NCBI RefSeq assembly: GCF_003443615.1
Contig: NZ_CP031967.1
Coordinates: forward strand, 2,542,001 to 2,606,000
DNA length: 64,000 nt
Direction of reading: 5' to 3'
Origin: Alteromonas sp. BL110
GTDB lineage: Bacteria; Pseudomonadota; Gammaproteobacteria; Enterobacterales; Alteromonadaceae
The notes beneath the pieces were generated by a model that was given only the letters and a program-made list of their open reading frames with translations, ran no database searches and was not told the origin of the DNA. Positions 1 to 8,571 of the stretch are shown piece after piece. The number at the start of each line of letters is the position of its first letter. Positions within the stretch are counted from its first letter, which is position 1. Position numbers and translations under genes: made by a program.

Positions 1-4
1 GTTT

Positions 5-123
5 TTCCTGGCAGCCATAGCGATACGGTACCACCTGACTCCATTCCGAACTCAGAAGTGAAACGTATTAGCGCCGATGGTAGTGTGGGGTTTCCCCATG
101 TGAGAGTAGGACACTGCCAGGTC
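5..123 (+). rRNA. rrf: 5S ribosomal RNA (normal copy)
   Basis: The sequence matches the bacterial 5S pattern along its whole length: the terminal helix CCTGGCAG at 7-14 pairs with CTGCCAGG at 114-121, and the conserved CCGAACTCAGAAGTGAAAC block lies at 46-64. The length of about 119 nt is normal. The 16S and 23S genes of the operon should lie just left of the window. The exact ends are uncertain by a few bases. A second, enlarged copy follows about 100 bases downstream. Confidence 0.96.
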
Positions 124-134
124 CCATTAAGAAG

Positions 135-158
135 AACCCGCCTAACGGCGGGTTTTTT
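135..158 (+). terminator. Rho-independent terminator of the first 5S gene
   Basis: The stem AACCCGCC/GGCGGGTT closes a TAAC loop and runs into six T residues at 153-158. It sits 12 bases after the 5S 3' end, so it most likely ends the rRNA operon transcript. A near-copy follows the second 5S. Confidence 0.9.
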
Positions 159-180
159 GCTTTCTGCAGCAAAGAAAAAG

Positions 181-214
181 TAATGGGGTCAGAGTCGCGA
201 CTCTGACCCCATTA
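181..214. repeat. Perfect 34-base palindrome, REP-like
   Basis: Each half reads TAATGGGGTCAGAGTCG, and the complement follows without a spacer. The core GGGGTCAGAGTCG and its complement return at 492-517 after the second 5S. GC-rich palindromes of this kind resemble the targets of REP-associated (RAYT, IS200-like) transposases in gammaproteobacteria. That link is an inference; no transposase gene lies in the window. Confidence 0.8.
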
Positions 215-227
215 TTCTTCCATTTTT

Positions 228-431
228 TTTCTGGCAGCCATAGCGATACGGTACCACCTGACCGACATGTCGGCCCATCGCGTGGCGACCAACCACATCC
301 CGAACTCAGAAGTGAAACGTATTAGCGCCGACCGGTGACCGGCGCAGGGATAGTGGGATAGTGTGGGGTTCCGGTGACCGGCCCAGCCCCATGTGAGAGT
401 AAGACGGGCTGGCCCTCCAGACTGCCAGGTC
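228..431 (+). rRNA. Enlarged 5S rRNA copy with four insertions
   Basis: Aligned with the copy at 5-123, this locus keeps nearly every 5S base but is about 204 nt long. Net insertions are about 31 nt after position 262 (hairpin loop C of helix III), 24 nt after 331 (loop E region), 15 nt after 370 (tip of helix IV) and 15 nt near 405-421 (3' side of helix V). Outside the insertions only two or three bases differ. The terminal helix is intact: CTGGCAG at 231-237 and CTGCCAGG at 422-429. The insertions are GC-rich and carry short inverted repeats. It could be a functional enlarged 5S, a pseudogene, or an RNA with another role. Large insertions in 5S are known from the archaeon Halococcus but are not usual in this group. 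Confidence 0.75.
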
Positions 432-445
432 CCATTAAGAAGAAC

Positions 446-466
446 CCGCCTAACGGCGGTTTTTTT
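446..466 (+). terminator. Rho-independent terminator of the enlarged 5S
   Basis: The stem CCGCC/GGCGG with a TAAC loop is followed by seven T residues. It is a copy of the terminator at 135-158 with one G lost from the 3' arm. The flank 430-445 also repeats the flank of the first copy, so gene and terminator were duplicated together. Confidence 0.85.
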
Positions 467-491
467 GCTTTCTGCACCTGAAAAAGTAATT

Positions 492-517
492 GGGGTCAGA
501 GTCGCGACTCTGACCCC
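492..517. repeat. Second copy of the REP-like palindrome
   Basis: A perfect 26-base palindrome with halves GGGGTCAGAGTCG and complement, matching the core of 181-214. Its outer arms are not conserved (AAT on the left, TCT on the right). It lies 15 bases from the stop codon of the convergent acyl-CoA synthetase gene and may act as a transcription barrier between the two. Confidence 0.8.
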
Positions 518-531
518 TCTATTTGTTGGGG

Positions 532-2268
532 CTATGCTTCGGTTTCTAGGGTTTGCTTTTTTAGCGTTTCTATCATGTGTTCACGCATTTTAAACTTTTG
601 CAGCTTCCCTGTTACTGTCATGGGGTATTCTTTTACTACACTGATGTATTTAGGCACTTTAAAATAGGCTAGCTTTGATTTTAAGTAGTCACGTATTTGC
701 TCTTCGTCTATGTGTCGATTTTCTTTTGCTTTAATCCAAAGACACACTTGCTCGCCATATTTATCATCGGGTATACCAAATACAGCGGCATCGGATACAT
801 CGTCATGCTGGTATAGTACTTCTTCAATTTCTCGTGGATAAATATTCTCGCCACCGCGAATGATCATGTCTTTTATTCTGCCTACAATAGTGACATAGCC
901 TTCCTCATCCATTTCACCTAGATCGCCAGAATGAAGCCAGCCTTCGTTGTCTATAGTAGCTTTAGTTTTAGCTTTATCTCCCCAGTAACCCTTCATTACA
1001 CAATAGCCTCTTGCACAAATCTCACCTGGCTCACCAATTGGAACAGTGTTGCCCTGTGCGTCGATAATTTTAACCTCTGTATGAGGCATAGCTCGGCCTA
1101 CCGTTTTAACCTGCTTCTCAAAGGGAGAATCAATATCTGTAATATGATTGATAGGGCTGCATTCTGTTTGACCATAACCTATAACGACTTCGGTCATGTG
1201 AAATGCACTATGGACCTTACGCATTAGTTCCTCAGGACATGTACTTCCGGCCATAACGCCGGTTCTCAAGCTAGATAAGTCAAAGCTTCTAAAATTCGGG
1301 AGCTCTAGCTCGGCAATAAACATAGTAGGTACACCGTGTAAGCCTGTACACTTTTCTTGTTCTACCGTGCGAAGGGTTGTTTCAGGGTCGAATGAGTCAC
1401 CAGGGAATACCGCACATGCACCAGACGCTAAACAGACTAAGTTACCCAATACCATACCGAAACAATGATAAAGCGGTACGGGTATGCAAAGTTTATCTTT
1501 ATGCGTAAATCTCATTGCTTCTGATACTAATAAACCATTATTCAATATATTGCGATGAGTGAGTGTTGCGCCTTTCGGGTTACCAGTCGTACCTGAGGTA
1601 AATTGAATGTTGATGTTATCATCGGCATTTAATGTCGTTTCAATGGCTGATAGCTGAGATCGTAGAGCATCAGTAGGCTCTATTTGGAGTTTTGAAAACG
1701 CCTGCAAGCCGTCTTCATGGGTTTCACCGATAGTATATACATGCTTAAGAGAGGGGAGCTTCGAGAGCGATAGCGCCGCGTCCGTCTGACTCTGGCCCCC
1801 GGTATCTAGTTCCGGGGCTAATTCTTTCAAAATGGCGATGTAGTTTGACTGTTTAAAAGACTGTGCCATCACTAAGTGCTTTACCCCGACATTGTTAATA
1901 GCAAAGGCTAATTCATCTGGGCGATAAGCGGGATTGAGACATACCATAATCGCGCCAATTCTTGCCGTTGCCATTTGTACAAGCGACCACTCAATGTTAT
2001 TTGGAGACCATATCCCCACACGGTCACCGGGCTCTACGCCATTAGCAAGTAAACCACAGGCCACTCGTTCTACTTCACGCCAGTATTGCTGATAGGTCCA
2101 GTGAACACTTTGGTGCTTTACGATGATCGCTGGGTTATCGGCATAATTGTCGACAACCTTTTTAAAGTATTGGCCAATTGTTAGCGTGGTGAGTTCGGCA
2201 TTGCTTGGACCGCTAAACTCACTTATTTGTAGTGGAAGTGCAGTGTCTGGCTGTATCTTTGATTCCAT
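532..2268 (-). CDS. Acyl-CoA synthetase (AMP-forming)
   Basis: A 578-residue adenylate-forming enzyme that should activate a carboxylic acid, probably a fatty acid, to its CoA thioester in the cytoplasm. Seen: the phosphate-binding loop TSGTTGNPKG at 224-233, YGQTEC at 365-370, HSGD at 446-449, the hinge GRIKDMIIRGGENIYP at 463-478, and the C-terminal TGK with the catalytic lysine at 555. All core motifs of a full-length AMP-binding enzyme are present. It is closest to the medium/long-chain FadD-like and ACSF2-like group; substrate cannot be set from sequence. It stands alone, convergent with the 5S genes, and no degradation partner is adjacent. Confidence 0.9.
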   Translation of the reverse strand: MESKIQPDTALPLQISEFSGPSNAELTTLTIGQYFKKVVDNYADNPAIIVKHQSVHWTYQQYWREVERVACGLLANGVEPGDRVGIWSPNNIEWSLVQMATARIGAIMVCLNPAYRPDELAFAINNVGVKHLVMAQSFKQSNYIAILKELAPELDTGGQSQTDAALSLSKLPSLKHVYTIGETHEDGLQAFSKLQIEPTDALRSQLSAIETTLNADDNINIQFTSGTTGNPKGATLTHRNILNNGLLVSEAMRFTHKDKLCIPVPLYHCFGMVLGNLVCLASGACAVFPGDSFDPETTLRTVEQEKCTGLHGVPTMFIAELELPNFRSFDLSSLRTGVMAGSTCPEELMRKVHSAFHMTEVVIGYGQTECSPINHITDIDSPFEKQVKTVGRAMPHTEVKIIDAQGNTVPIGEPGEICARGYCVMKGYWGDKAKTKATIDNEGWLHSGDLGEMDEEGYVTIVGRIKDMIIRGGENIYPREIEEVLYQHDDVSDAAVFGIPDDKYGEQVCLWIKAKENRHIDEEQIRDYLKSKLAYFKVPKYISVVKEYPMTVTGKLQKFKMREHMIETLKKQTLETEA

Positions 2269-2560
2269 TACTTCTTGCCTCCATGTGCATACGCATATGA
2301 TTTAAATGTTAATTTAGATAATCGCCATCATGATTTTTAGGAAAAAGTACACAATAACAATCTTCGCGCTTATTACAGAGTGCGCTATTGAATAAACAAA
2401 ATATTTAATCTTTATTAACAATATGGTTGCAAACGCGTTTTGTCGACAAGATGTTAGTCGTATACGGCGCTGTTTAACGAAAAATATTAACGTTTCGTCG
2501 CAGCTCATTATCTGATTGGAACAACTAGCGGATTTAACGGAGCTTATTTGTTGGGAGAAA
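2269..2560. other. Intergenic, upstream of acyl-CoA synthetase
   Basis: About 290 bases between the acyl-CoA synthetase start and the terminator of the EF-hand gene. It should hold the synthetase promoter on the minus strand. It is AT-rich; I see no gene-like frame, repeat or strong operator. Confidence 0.4.
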
Positions 2561-2589
2561 ATAAAAAGCCCCGCATTTTCCGCGGGGCT
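2561..2589 (-). terminator. Terminator of the EF-hand gene
   Basis: Read on the minus strand, AGCCCCGC pairs with GCGGGGCT over a 7-base loop and is followed by TTTTTAT. It lies 36 bases past the stop codon of the EF-hand gene. Confidence 0.85.
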
Positions 2590-2624
2590 ACATAGTTGGG
2601 AATACTATGCGTTACTTAGTTCAT

Positions 2625-3203
2625 TTATTCTGATTCAATCTCTTCAAAATAGGTACGGTATTCCATACGGGTTATGTATGAATCACCATCTTCATCCATT
2701 GAGTCGAAGTCGCCCTCAACATCAGCTACTTCTAGTTCTTTTTCACTGATTTTACCGTCGCTGTCCATATCGATTTCAGTAAACTTAGAGTTAGCTGTTG
2801 CAGACATCTCAGTACGCAGTTCTTTATTTTTTTCCGAAATCATTTCGTTATCAGCTTTAGAAAACAGCGCTGGATTGCCTTCTTCAGTTAGCACTGCATC
2901 TGTTGTTCCTTCTGCTTGAACTTGTGTAATAACCTCATCACTGAACATAGAGGGTTTTTCATCAACAAATTTGTTGAACTCTGCGCGGCTAACCATACTG
3001 TCGCCGTCGGTATCCATTTTTGCTACTAATTTGCTGTCAATAGAACCTGACGATTCTGAACCTACTATGTAGCCATTACCGTCTTGGTCGAGCGCATTAA
3101 AGCTCTTTGAAATTTTTTCTTCATGATGGCCTGCGAATGCTGACGCAGAAAGTGTAGCTGCAACAACAGCACTAGTAATCATACTTAACTTTGTGATCTT
3201 CAT
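2625..3203 (-). CDS. Secreted EF-hand calcium-binding protein
   Basis: A 192-residue protein with a signal peptide (MKITKLSMITSAVVAATLSA, cut near AFA) and four EF-hand loops: DQDGNGYIVGSE, DTDGDSMVSRAE, DMDSDGKISEKE and DEDGDSYITRME. It should bind calcium in the periplasm or outside the cell. The start at 3203 is chosen because AGAAGGAA lies just upstream and the signal peptide begins there; an in-frame codon 33 bases earlier would add a charged leader. The protein is acidic apart from its leader. It is a single-gene unit with its own terminator. The role (calcium buffer, sensor or structural protein) is not known. Confidence 0.85.
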   Translation of the reverse strand: MKITKLSMITSAVVAATLSASAFAGHHEEKISKSFNALDQDGNGYIVGSESSGSIDSKLVAKMDTDGDSMVSRAEFNKFVDEKPSMFSDEVITQVQAEGTTDAVLTEEGNPALFSKADNEMISEKNKELRTEMSATANSKFTEIDMDSDGKISEKELEVADVEGDFDSMDEDGDSYITRMEYRTYFEEIESE

Positions 3204-3458
3204 AATCAAATTCCTTCTGTTTCTCTTTGCGAACACGGGCTATCAATTGCCCTAATCACTAAATTGAACGCATGTTGATTGAAGTTAATACTTCACATCA
3301 ACCTATTTAGCTACTCACAAATATCTTATTCACTTGTCGTGCCAATGAGATAAGTCATTGAAAATATGAGTAATAGAAAAAATGGGAATAGATTTAGAGT
3401 GTAACGTTTTTGTTAATTTGTCACGAAGCCTGAAAGATCTTCATACAAATGAACGGTG

Positions 3459-5828
3459 TCAAAACAGGGATAGTTGAGTGTTAGCTATGCGTTCAAAACT
3501 AAGGGATAACATTGGCAATATGCTATCAGCTATGGGTTTTATTTGTTTCTCTATATAGTGGTCATAGTCAATCGGGGCAGAAATAGTTTCTATTGTTTGT
3601 GGCCCTTGTACTGTGATTACATAGGCTATAGACGTATTAGATTGGTAGCGAAGTGGTAAACCCTGCTTCTCAAATAGCTTGTCGGCCCGTCTTGCCGCTT
3701 TTACATGAGGGGGAAGGGATTTAACGTACGATGAAAGAGGTTTTCTGAGTCGTTTTTTATATACCAAATCGTCATCCATCTTCCCTGATTTTACTGCGTT
3801 TAGCGTTTTATTGATGTATTGCTCAACAGGTTCATTGGCAAACACTCTTTTGTATAGTTCGTATTGGAACATTTTAGCAAGCACTGTCCAATCCGAACGT
3901 ACGTTCTCTAAGCCTTTAAAGATAAGCTCACCATTTTTCATCCCTGCGTAGCGTTTTTTACTACCTTCCGAAGACCCACGAATTGTTGGCATAAAAAAGG
4001 TAGAAAAGTGAGATTCGAACTCAATTTCCAAATGGCAATCAATGGCGAATTTGCGCTTAAGTAACTCAGTCCACTTCTGATTAATAATTTTGGCGAGCTC
4101 GCGACCTGTTTCACAAGGTGAACCTAATGCAGTATTCCCTTCAACATGCACAAAAGTTGAATCGGTATCACCGTAAATAACTGTATAGCCTAGTTCCTCA
4201 ATCCAACTCGCGGTAGTTTGCATAATCTCATGCCCTCGCAAGGTAATTGAACTCGCAAGACGGGGATCGTAGAAAGGACAGCCTCCACTACCAAGCACTC
4301 CGTAGAAGGAGTTCATTAATATCTTAATTGCTTGAGATCGAGGTGCGTCTTTCTGTTTTTTGGCTTCGTCACGCTGAAGCCAAAGGTTTTCAATGATTGA
4401 AGGCAGAAAATGAAATTCACGGCTAAATACTGCACTTTTGAAGCCTTCTATCGCAGTAGCTGGAGACTTGAGGCCTTCTGCGAGCCCTAACGGGTCGATT
4501 TTGAACGTTCGAATAATAGAAGGGTATAGGCTCTTAAAATCGAGTACTAGAACATCTTTGTACAGGCCAGGCTGGGAGCGCATGACATAACCGCCAGGAC
4601 TCGCTAAACCGCCATTTTCAGGCCTCACTCCAGCGACATAAGACTTGCGGTGTAGCTTGGGCAAATAAACATTTAAAAACGCCGCCACCGAGCCTCCCGG
4701 GCGGCTCATATCTAAACCGGTAAGAATGCTGCGCAATGCCAGAAAATCAATAAATTGGGTTTTGCTCTCAATGCGGTTTACCAGTTCCGTGTCTTTAAAG
4801 TTGTAGTTAGCAAGTGCAATAGGGTCGTTGTGATAAAGGCGCTTTATCGCTTCAAGCTTGTCAGTAGCTTGTATAAGCTTATTTTCACTAAGCAGTTCTT
4901 CGGAAACATTGTCGAGAGAGAATGACTCAAATTGATAGGTCATGGTTTTGAGTGCTTCAATACCATCAATCACGCATCGGCCAGGTACATCAACGATAGT
5001 TTGATCTTCCCATTGTCTTACCAAAGCCTCACGGCCGTGGCGGCCAATTGCAAACTTAAGCGCATTCGCTTTAGCGCGGCGGGCGAGCACAGCCATATCA
5101 AACTGCTTAACATTCCAACCCAAAATTATGTCTGGGTCGTAAGCGGTAAGGTGTGAAAAAAAGGCTTCTAGTAGTGCTTTTTCCGACCCTACTGTAACGA
5201 GCGTATATGGGCTGTCTTCTTGCTCCTGTAATGTTTGTCCACTAAAACTTGGTGGGCAAACGAGCAATACTACGCTTTTTCCTTCGCCCGCTAGCGCAAT
5301 GCTGAATAACTCTTCGTGCTCATTACATTCAATATCTATACTTAACGATGTGAAAGCAGTTCTGAAATGACAAGGTCTGATCTGCGCATTTTCTATAACA
5401 AGTTGTGACGTGTCATCTAGAGATTGAGGGGTAACAAACTCCACCGCACCATATACAAAACGCTCCATCAAATAGCGATCGGCAACGCGAATGTCTGCTT
5501 CATACAATACAATACTATGCTCTTGGGCGCGCTGACGAAGCTGATGCATCTGTGATTCTGTGGCGGTCTTTACCGTAGCCACAGGAGATTGCTCTAAAGT
5601 GTGAAATCCATCTTCTGAAATTATGATATTAGCTGGAATGCGAGCAGCAATGTTGCGCAATGAAGCACTCTGTTCTAGGGACACAAAGCAAGTCGGTTTT
5701 TGAGGTGAAGATATTAATCTAGCGGTACCACTGGCGGTTTTAACCCATAGCTCAACATAAACTTTACCTTGCCGGGTAAACGTATTTTTATTGAGTATAA
5801 ACCCTTGCTGTATTATTGGGGCTGACAT
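3459..5828 (-). CDS. polB: DNA polymerase II (family B)
   Basis: A 789-residue family B polymerase, close to the 783 residues of E. coli Pol II, used in repair and replication restart. Seen in order: exonuclease motif I (SLSIDIECNEHEE), exo II (ILGWNVKQFD), exo III (YNFKDTEL), polymerase motif A (DFKSLYPSII), motif B (KILMNSFYGVLG) and motif C (YGDTDS). Proofreading and polymerase centres both look intact. In E. coli polB is SOS-controlled, but I found no 16-base CTG-N10-CAG LexA box upstream. The start has no good ribosome site, and TTGACA lies about 40 bases upstream on the minus strand, so the leader may be very short. Confidence 0.96.
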   Translation of the reverse strand: MSAPIIQQGFILNKNTFTRQGKVYVELWVKTASGTARLISSPQKPTCFVSLEQSASLRNIAARIPANIIISEDGFHTLEQSPVATVKTATESQMHQLRQRAQEHSIVLYEADIRVADRYLMERFVYGAVEFVTPQSLDDTSQLVIENAQIRPCHFRTAFTSLSIDIECNEHEELFSIALAGEGKSVVLLVCPPSFSGQTLQEQEDSPYTLVTVGSEKALLEAFFSHLTAYDPDIILGWNVKQFDMAVLARRAKANALKFAIGRHGREALVRQWEDQTIVDVPGRCVIDGIEALKTMTYQFESFSLDNVSEELLSENKLIQATDKLEAIKRLYHNDPIALANYNFKDTELVNRIESKTQFIDFLALRSILTGLDMSRPGGSVAAFLNVYLPKLHRKSYVAGVRPENGGLASPGGYVMRSQPGLYKDVLVLDFKSLYPSIIRTFKIDPLGLAEGLKSPATAIEGFKSAVFSREFHFLPSIIENLWLQRDEAKKQKDAPRSQAIKILMNSFYGVLGSGGCPFYDPRLASSITLRGHEIMQTTASWIEELGYTVIYGDTDSTFVHVEGNTALGSPCETGRELAKIINQKWTELLKRKFAIDCHLEIEFESHFSTFFMPTIRGSSEGSKKRYAGMKNGELIFKGLENVRSDWTVLAKMFQYELYKRVFANEPVEQYINKTLNAVKSGKMDDDLVYKKRLRKPLSSYVKSLPPHVKAARRADKLFEKQGLPLRYQSNTSIAYVITVQGPQTIETISAPIDYDHYIEKQIKPIADSILPMLSLSFERIANTQLSLF

Positions 5829-6265
5829 GAATTTGTTTTTACTAACCGCTTCTTTAACTGTGTCAACTTCTTAGGGCTACCCTAAGAGCGTGGACGTTGA
5901 TTGAATTTATATAACCCTCCACCTGCGAATTCAGTACAGAGCATGAAAGGTACAAAAGACGTGTTCTATCAACATCAACGACCTTAGTATAGCGTTTGTT
6001 ATCACCGGCTCCTATAGATCTCTATTCGACAGATATGTTTGTTTTTGTAAGCAGAGCAAGTTAGAACGGAACGTGTTCTAATTATCTTGCATGAAAGTGA
6101 AGGTATCAGACGAATAAGATTATGCTGCGTTTACACGCCGGCATTATCGAGTAACGGCGTTCTCGATACAAGGCAGTCGTACCAAAGCTATTGTATTACC
6201 CCCTCTAGGGAGAGCGCGACTCAGTGAAGATGTAAAATATGCTGGCTAGAAAAGGTGATGACGAT
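5829..6265. promoter_or_regulatory. Divergent polB / MBL control region
   Basis: This gap of over 400 bases must hold both promoters. Two inverted repeats stand out: TTAGAAC (6061-6067) with GTTCTAA (6075-6081), and TATCGAG (6145-6151) with CTCGATA (6162-6168). The decamer ACGTGTTCTA occurs at 5959-5968 and again at 6071-6080. Both repeats look like binding sites for a dimeric regulator, but no family can be named. Confidence 0.35.
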
Positions 6266-7297
6266 ATGGAGTATCTATTCGACAAACAGGTAGAGCCGGG
6301 CGAGCTTATAGAAGTAGCCGATGGGGTACTTTGGCTAACTATGCCCCTTCCTTTTGAACTCGACCACATAAACTTGTATTTAATCCGCGGTGAAGGCGGC
6401 TGGGTGGTGATTGATACTGGCATCGGGACGTCCACCACCAAATCTCTCTGGATGCGTATATTTGAACAACTAGATGCACCAATTGTTGGTGTTATTGTTA
6501 CGCACTTACATCCTGATCATGTAGGGTTAGCAGGTTGGATAGCGGATACATATAACGTACCTTTTTATATGACCCAAACTGAATATTTCACTGCACGAGC
6601 CTTCGCAGCAGGCAGAAATGGCGCTACTAACACAAGGGATGTACTGTATTACCAGCGGGCAGGGCTTGATGATCCAATGATAGCAAAGCTCACCTCTGGC
6701 GAGGGAAACGGTTACAGCAGTGTGGTGTCGCCACTTCCCATAAGTTATACCCGTTTAAAACATGGCATGACGTTATTTCTTGGCGATAACGAATGGGTGG
6801 TTATGATTGGACGAGGTCATTCTCCCGAGCACGCCTGTCTTTACAATGCAAAGAAAAATATTCTTATCTCTGGCGATCATATTTTACCAATCATCACACC
6901 GAATATTGGTGCCTATTCAACGGAGCCTGACGCTAATACCTTAGCCGATTACCTGAACACATTGCCTCAATTTAAAAGCTTGCCGAGAAATACAACGGTG
7001 TTACCCGCACACAAACTTCCTTTTATTGGTCTTCACGAGCGGGTAGACTCGCTCATTGCTCATCATCACGAGCACCTTCAAGCGTTGTTAAAGGCTTGCA
7101 AGGAACCTAAAGCAGTAGTGGATCTATTGCCGGTTATGTTTAGGCGCAAGCTTTCAAGCCGTAACATGGTATTCGCTGTGGCGGAGTGTTTGTCTCACCT
7201 TAATTACTTAGTAAGCGAAGGGGATATCTCGCGAGCACTCAATGATGAAGGTGTGTATACATTTAAGGTGTGCGCAGCGAGTAAACTAGCGAGTTAG
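6266..7297 (+). CDS. MBL-fold metallo-hydrolase
   Basis: A metallo-beta-lactamase-fold hydrolase of about 343 residues, probably cytoplasmic. Seen, counting from the upstream codon at 6239: the metal site HLHPDH at 89-94, GRGHSPEHACLY with further histidines at 194 and 198, SGDH at 211-214, and LPAHKLPF near 265. These supply a two-metal site. The C-terminal 80 residues form an extra helical part, as in glyoxalase II-like and thioesterase-like members. Substrate is unknown. The start at 6266 is preferred because AAAAGG lies about 10 bases upstream; the ATG at 6239 lacks one. The stop overlaps the convergent kinase gene by 4 bases. Confidence 0.85.
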   Translation: MEYLFDKQVEPGELIEVADGVLWLTMPLPFELDHINLYLIRGEGGWVVIDTGIGTSTTKSLWMRIFEQLDAPIVGVIVTHLHPDHVGLAGWIADTYNVPFYMTQTEYFTARAFAAGRNGATNTRDVLYYQRAGLDDPMIAKLTSGEGNGYSSVVSPLPISYTRLKHGMTLFLGDNEWVVMIGRGHSPEHACLYNAKKNILISGDHILPIITPNIGAYSTEPDANTLADYLNTLPQFKSLPRNTTVLPAHKLPFIGLHERVDSLIAHHHEHLQALLKACKEPKAVVDLLPVMFRRKLSSRNMVFAVAECLSHLNYLVSEGDISRALNDEGVYTFKVCAASKLAS

Positions 7298-8571
7298 GAA
7301 TCACTGGCGGGCACTGTAGGGGCTTTAGGTATAGTAATTTCTACGACAGTTCCTTTGGCCTCTTTACTGCTAATAGATATTTTTCCTTGATGCTGTTCTA
7401 TGGCGGTATAAGCCACAGAAAGGCCCAGCCCTTGACCTTGCCCTTCCGGCTTGGTGGTAAAAAAAGGTTCGAACACGCGTTTTAAGTGTTTTGCTGGGAC
7501 GCCGCAACCTGAATCCAGTATTTTAATCGTTACTAATTGAGCGGCATCAATTACGGTGAGTTTGATGAAGCCTTTATCGTCTATCGCTTGCGCAGCGTTT
7601 ATCATTACGTTCATCAGCGCCTGTTTCAATGGCCCTGGATTCCCCATAACCTCGACCTTTTCTTGCTCACATTCAATTTTATATTGGGGGGCGCTGTATT
7701 GAGCGGAGATGAGCGTGATTAGCTGATTACATATTGCGCATATATCTACTGTTTGCATTCCTTCAGCAGTCTCTAGTGAGAAGTTTTTAAGGTTCTCAAC
7801 AATGTCCTTTACCCGTGTAAGCCCTTCAGTAGACTCTGCAATTAGCTCGGTGATATCGTCTTTCAGTAGGTCATAGTGATTCGCCTCAAATAAGGCGTCA
7901 ACTTGTTCTTTAAGCTCGTCAGTAAAGAGCTCCATTTGCCCTTTAACACCGTCGCAAATCGCAAGAAGGTGTGAAGCGTATTGACCTAGCGTATTGAGGT
8001 TGGCGTTTACAAAGCCAATCGGATTGTTAATTTCATGAGCTATACCTGCTGCGAGTTGCCCGGTAGAGGCCATTTTTTCTGCCTGAATAAGCTGGCTTTG
8101 GGCAGTATCGAGTTTACGAATAAGCTTTCGCTGCGCTTCGTGCTCTTTTTTTAGTGCTTCGGAAAGTTTTTGCTGGGCTCTGAAATAACTCGCTTGGGCG
8201 GTGACATCTTGCAGAAATATACAGGCTAAACGCTGCCCGGTTTTTTTATCTTTAATAGGCAATATTTCCATATTTTGGTACATCTGCGTCTCTTCGCCTG
8301 TTATAGGCCGAGAGCTTTTAAATGGAAATATATGGGGTCGTTGCTCCCAATAGCTAAAACTTGGGTGCTGTAGCACGAATACTGACTTTAGCCTGCGTTT
8401 TAGGAACTTACCTTGCCCCTGAAACAATTCCACCACGGGCGTGTCTTGATAACAGTCACGCATTTTATGGGGGAGACGATCTAAAAAGAAGTCGTTTAGA
8501 TAAACGACGTTAAAGTTTTCATCAACTACACCAATTCCGACAGGTAACTTACCTACCAGTTGTTCAAACAT
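7294..8571 (-). CDS. PAS-domain sensor histidine kinase
   Basis: A 425-residue soluble kinase without membrane segments. Residues 1-125 form a PAS-type sensor, 130-165 a predicted coiled coil, then the phosphorylation site GIAHEINNP (His179) and an HATPase domain with N box (NVMINAAQAI), G1 (DSGCGVP) and G2 (GQGQGLGLSV). It is the last gene of a three-gene unit: its start overlaps the CheC gene stop by one base (TAATG), so translation is coupled. It should phosphorylate a receiver, plausibly the single-domain regulator at the head of the unit, while CheC removes the phosphate. The input signal is not evident. Confidence 0.9.
   Translation of the reverse strand: MFEQLVGKLPVGIGVVDENFNVVYLNDFFLDRLPHKMRDCYQDTPVVELFQGQGKFLKRRLKSVFVLQHPSFSYWEQRPHIFPFKSSRPITGEETQMYQNMEILPIKDKKTGQRLACIFLQDVTAQASYFRAQQKLSEALKKEHEAQRKLIRKLDTAQSQLIQAEKMASTGQLAAGIAHEINNPIGFVNANLNTLGQYASHLLAICDGVKGQMELFTDELKEQVDALFEANHYDLLKDDITELIAESTEGLTRVKDIVENLKNFSLETAEGMQTVDICAICNQLITLISAQYSAPQYKIECEQEKVEVMGNPGPLKQALMNVMINAAQAIDDKGFIKLTVIDAAQLVTIKILDSGCGVPAKHLKRVFEPFFTTKPEGQGQGLGLSVAYTAIEQHQGKISISSKEAKGTVVEITIPKAPTVPASDS

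Noticed and set aside
393..593. A 66-codon frame overlapping the end of the enlarged 5S and the palindrome
   Set aside because: It runs through rRNA, terminator and palindrome sequence and into the end of the acyl-CoA synthetase gene on the other strand; no ribosome site and no protein-like pattern.
5923..5939. A LexA-like box (CTG...CAG) upstream of polB
   Set aside because: The half sites are 11 bases apart rather than 10 and the inner bases do not fit the CTGT-N8-ACAG pattern.
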